A stretch of 43,470 nucleotides of DNA from an uncultured Clostridia bacterium (GTDB lineage: Bacteria; Bacillota; Clostridia; Oscillospirales; CAG-272), in the NCBI GenBank assembly GCA_937884385.1, contig CALGCW010000210.1, forward strand, positions 1 through 43,470, in the 5' to 3' direction. Made by a program: the position numbers and the translations under genes. The notes beneath the pieces are model-generated. The model worked only from the letters and a program-made list of their open reading frames with translations, had not been told where the DNA came from and made no database searches. Of this stretch, positions 42,511 through 43,470 are shown piece after piece. Numbering within the stretch: the first letter of the stretch is position 1; every line of letters starts with the position of its first letter.

Positions 42511-42534
42511 CAAAAAACGATGTTTTCGGGGCAT
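42511..42534 (-). terminator. Likely terminator of the thioredoxin/CcdA unit
   Basis: Minus strand CCCCGAAAAC, loop, GTTTTTTGGGG, then TTGTTTTT. It is symmetrical enough to work from both sides and lies about 100 bp past the TlpA-like gene. Confidence 0.5.
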
Positions 42535-42637
42535 TTTTGCGCTCGTAGTATAAAAATGCAACTTCATATTTTTAGTAAAGTTTGGCATTGCATAGTAATG
42601 TTTGCTCACTTCGCCGCAATGCGAGGTATTTTATACT

Positions 42638-43240
42638 TTATTTTATCATATCAATCCCTCTTTGGAGCGTGTCCGCAGAGATGGCACCCGTTGCCTGTGC
42701 AATAAGGTATCCTTCTGCATCAATAAAATACGTGGTGGGCAATGAATATACGCTGTAGGTCATTGCCGCATCGGAGTCTGTATCATAGAACACCGGGAAG
42801 GTATATCCTTTCTCTGAAATAAACGCCTTTGCGCTACTGAGTGTTTCGCGGCCGCCGGTCATATTGACCATCAGAAAGTGGATCTCATCGCCAAGCTCCA
42901 GATATTTTTCGTGGAAGTCAGGCATCTCGCTTTGGCAAGGCCCGCACCAGCTTGCCCAAAAATTCAGTACGATCGGCTTACCAATATAATCCGACAGATT
43001 GACCTTGCTCCCCGACGAATCATAAACAGCGAAATCGGGAGCTTGGGTCAGTTGTTGTTCCGCATCGTCTGCACCCGAGCTTTCGTTTTGACTTTCGTTA
43101 TCCTTCTTATTTTGATCTCCCTGTATCAGCAGCCTGTCGGGAGTATCGTTTTTACCAAGCTGCGTATAAAGCACCGAAGCACCGCCGATCAGAAGAACAA
43201 ACACCAATACAAGTATAATTACATTTTTCTTCTTACTCAT
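42638..43240 (-). CDS. TlpA/ResA-like membrane-anchored thioredoxin
   Basis: 200 aa. One N-terminal membrane helix (about 7-27), no lipobox, then a Gln/Asn/Asp-rich spacer and a TlpA-type redoxin domain with the active site FWASWCGPCQSEMP (Cys99, Cys102) and the cis-Pro region SLPTTYFID. It should sit outside the membrane and reduce disulfides, receiving electrons from the CcdA-like protein encoded just upstream. Good AAGGAGG at the start, 9 bp after ccdA. Backbone gene, not part of the array. Confidence 0.95.
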   Translation of the reverse strand: MSKKKNVIILVLVFVLLIGGASVLYTQLGKNDTPDRLLIQGDQNKKDNESQNESSGADDAEQQLTQAPDFAVYDSSGSKVNLSDYIGKPIVLNFWASWCGPCQSEMPDFHEKYLELGDEIHFLMVNMTGGRETLSSAKAFISEKGYTFPVFYDTDSDAAMTYSVYSLPTTYFIDAEGYLIAQATGAISADTLQRGIDMIK

Positions 43241-43249
43241 AGTTCCTCC

Positions 43250-43470
43250 TTATCCAAGAAAGCTCAGAAAACGTCCAAGCATTCCCGTTGCCATCAGAAT
43301 ACCGATTACAACAAGCAAGCTACCGCTGACGATATTGATGACCTTATAGTTTTTCTTGATCCAGTTGAATGCTGATTTCAGATAATCGATCAGCACCGCA
43401 CTGAGAACGAACGGAATGCCAAGTCCCAGCGAATATGCCAAAAGCATCAGCATTCCCTCTACGATATGTG
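43250..43470 (-). CDS. ccdA: CcdA-like cytochrome c biogenesis/disulfide transporter, 5' part outside window
   Basis: The last 73 codons are in the window. LLAYSLGLGIPFVLSAVLID matches the end of CcdA/DsbD-type membrane electron transporters, with two membrane helices (about 10-30 and 42-62 of the visible part). The frame runs on past the window edge. It likely feeds electrons from cytoplasmic thioredoxin to the TlpA-like protein encoded next. The visible end lacks the cysteines, which lie in the missing part. Confidence 0.85.
   Translation of the reverse strand, partial: HIVEGMLMLLAYSLGLGIPFVLSAVLIDYLKSAFNWIKKNYKVINIVSGSLLVVIGILMATGMLGRFLSFLG

Larger units (their letters stand above)
42293..42637. 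other. Intergenic region with repeats between parB and the thioredoxin gene
   Basis: No gene. It holds a near-perfect hairpin (42316-42355), a 19-base direct repeat (42351/42441), CGAAC/GTTCG sites near 42374, 42418 and 42435, and a terminator-like GGGG hairpin (about 42511-42534). This density of sites next to parB makes it a candidate partition or control region. Confidence 0.5.

Overview
The window looks like a chromosome segment of a low-GC, Gram-positive anaerobe, most likely an uncultured gut-type Clostridia (Oscillospiraceae/Lachnospiraceae range). The reasons are an S-box (SAM-I) riboswitch in front of metK, strong purine-rich ribosome binding sites, sigma-A type promoters, and nearest recognisable families of clostridial type. 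Both ends look like ordinary chromosome or element backbone: metK with its riboswitch at the left, and a ParB-like gene plus a TlpA-like thioredoxin/CcdA pair at the right. By eye, the ends are richer in G+C than the AT-rich middle. No tRNA, rRNA, CRISPR array, transposase or integrase was seen.

The middle (about 1.77-40.1 kb) is one very long array of about 40 genes, all on the minus strand, mostly separated by 0-50 bp or overlapping. I read it as an extended Ter-type/TerY-P-like stress or conflict signalling island. In transcription order it starts with a good promoter (about 40.18 kb) and a small HTH gene. A phosphoribosyltransferase-like gene and a TrkA-N/RyR-domain protein follow. A second, near-consensus promoter with an overlapping inverted repeat (about 37.77 kb) precedes a soluble AAA protein that joins a ClpB-like AAA module, a receiver-like domain and an FtsH-like AAA+M41 protease. 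Next come a YbjN-like protein, two TerY-like VWA proteins, a PP2C phosphatase with a long helical tail, an active-looking Ser/Thr kinase and a kinase-like protein that has lost key catalytic residues. Both kinases carry a new-looking 63-residue C-terminal repeat that also occurs on a zinc-finger protein between them.

Four proteins at 23.9-28.4 kb share an N-terminal RanBP2/NZF-type zinc finger fused to different partners (Sel1 repeats, LRR plus membrane segments, a membrane domain, the kinase-type repeat). Further along are a TIR protein, a SUKH immunity-like protein with an HNH nuclease, a VirD4/TraG-like ATPase and more VWA genes, some decayed. After these come a PARG-like macrodomain enzyme (TIGR02452 type), an SGNH hydrolase, a degenerate relative of the VirD4-like ATPase, an HtpX-like protease and a transglutaminase-like protein. 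Three proteins then share an identical-layout eight-cysteine N-terminal module fused to a TerD domain, a lectin-like domain or a glutamine-amidotransferase-like domain. Two more TIR proteins follow with GNAT, RidA, a broken methyltransferase, a short DUF885 peptidase, two membrane proteins, an isochorismatase-like hydrolase and a small unknown.

As a working model (inference), kinase/phosphatase switching, VWA and TerD proteins and a regulated AAA protease form a sensing and control core. The TIR, PARG-like, RidA, isochorismatase-like and phosphoribosyltransferase proteins point to NAD/ADP-ribose/nucleotide chemistry as the output, and the HNH nuclease and peptidases may be further effectors. 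The repeated mix-and-match of private domains (zinc finger, 63-residue repeat, eight-cysteine module, VWA) is the strongest sign that these genes work as one system.
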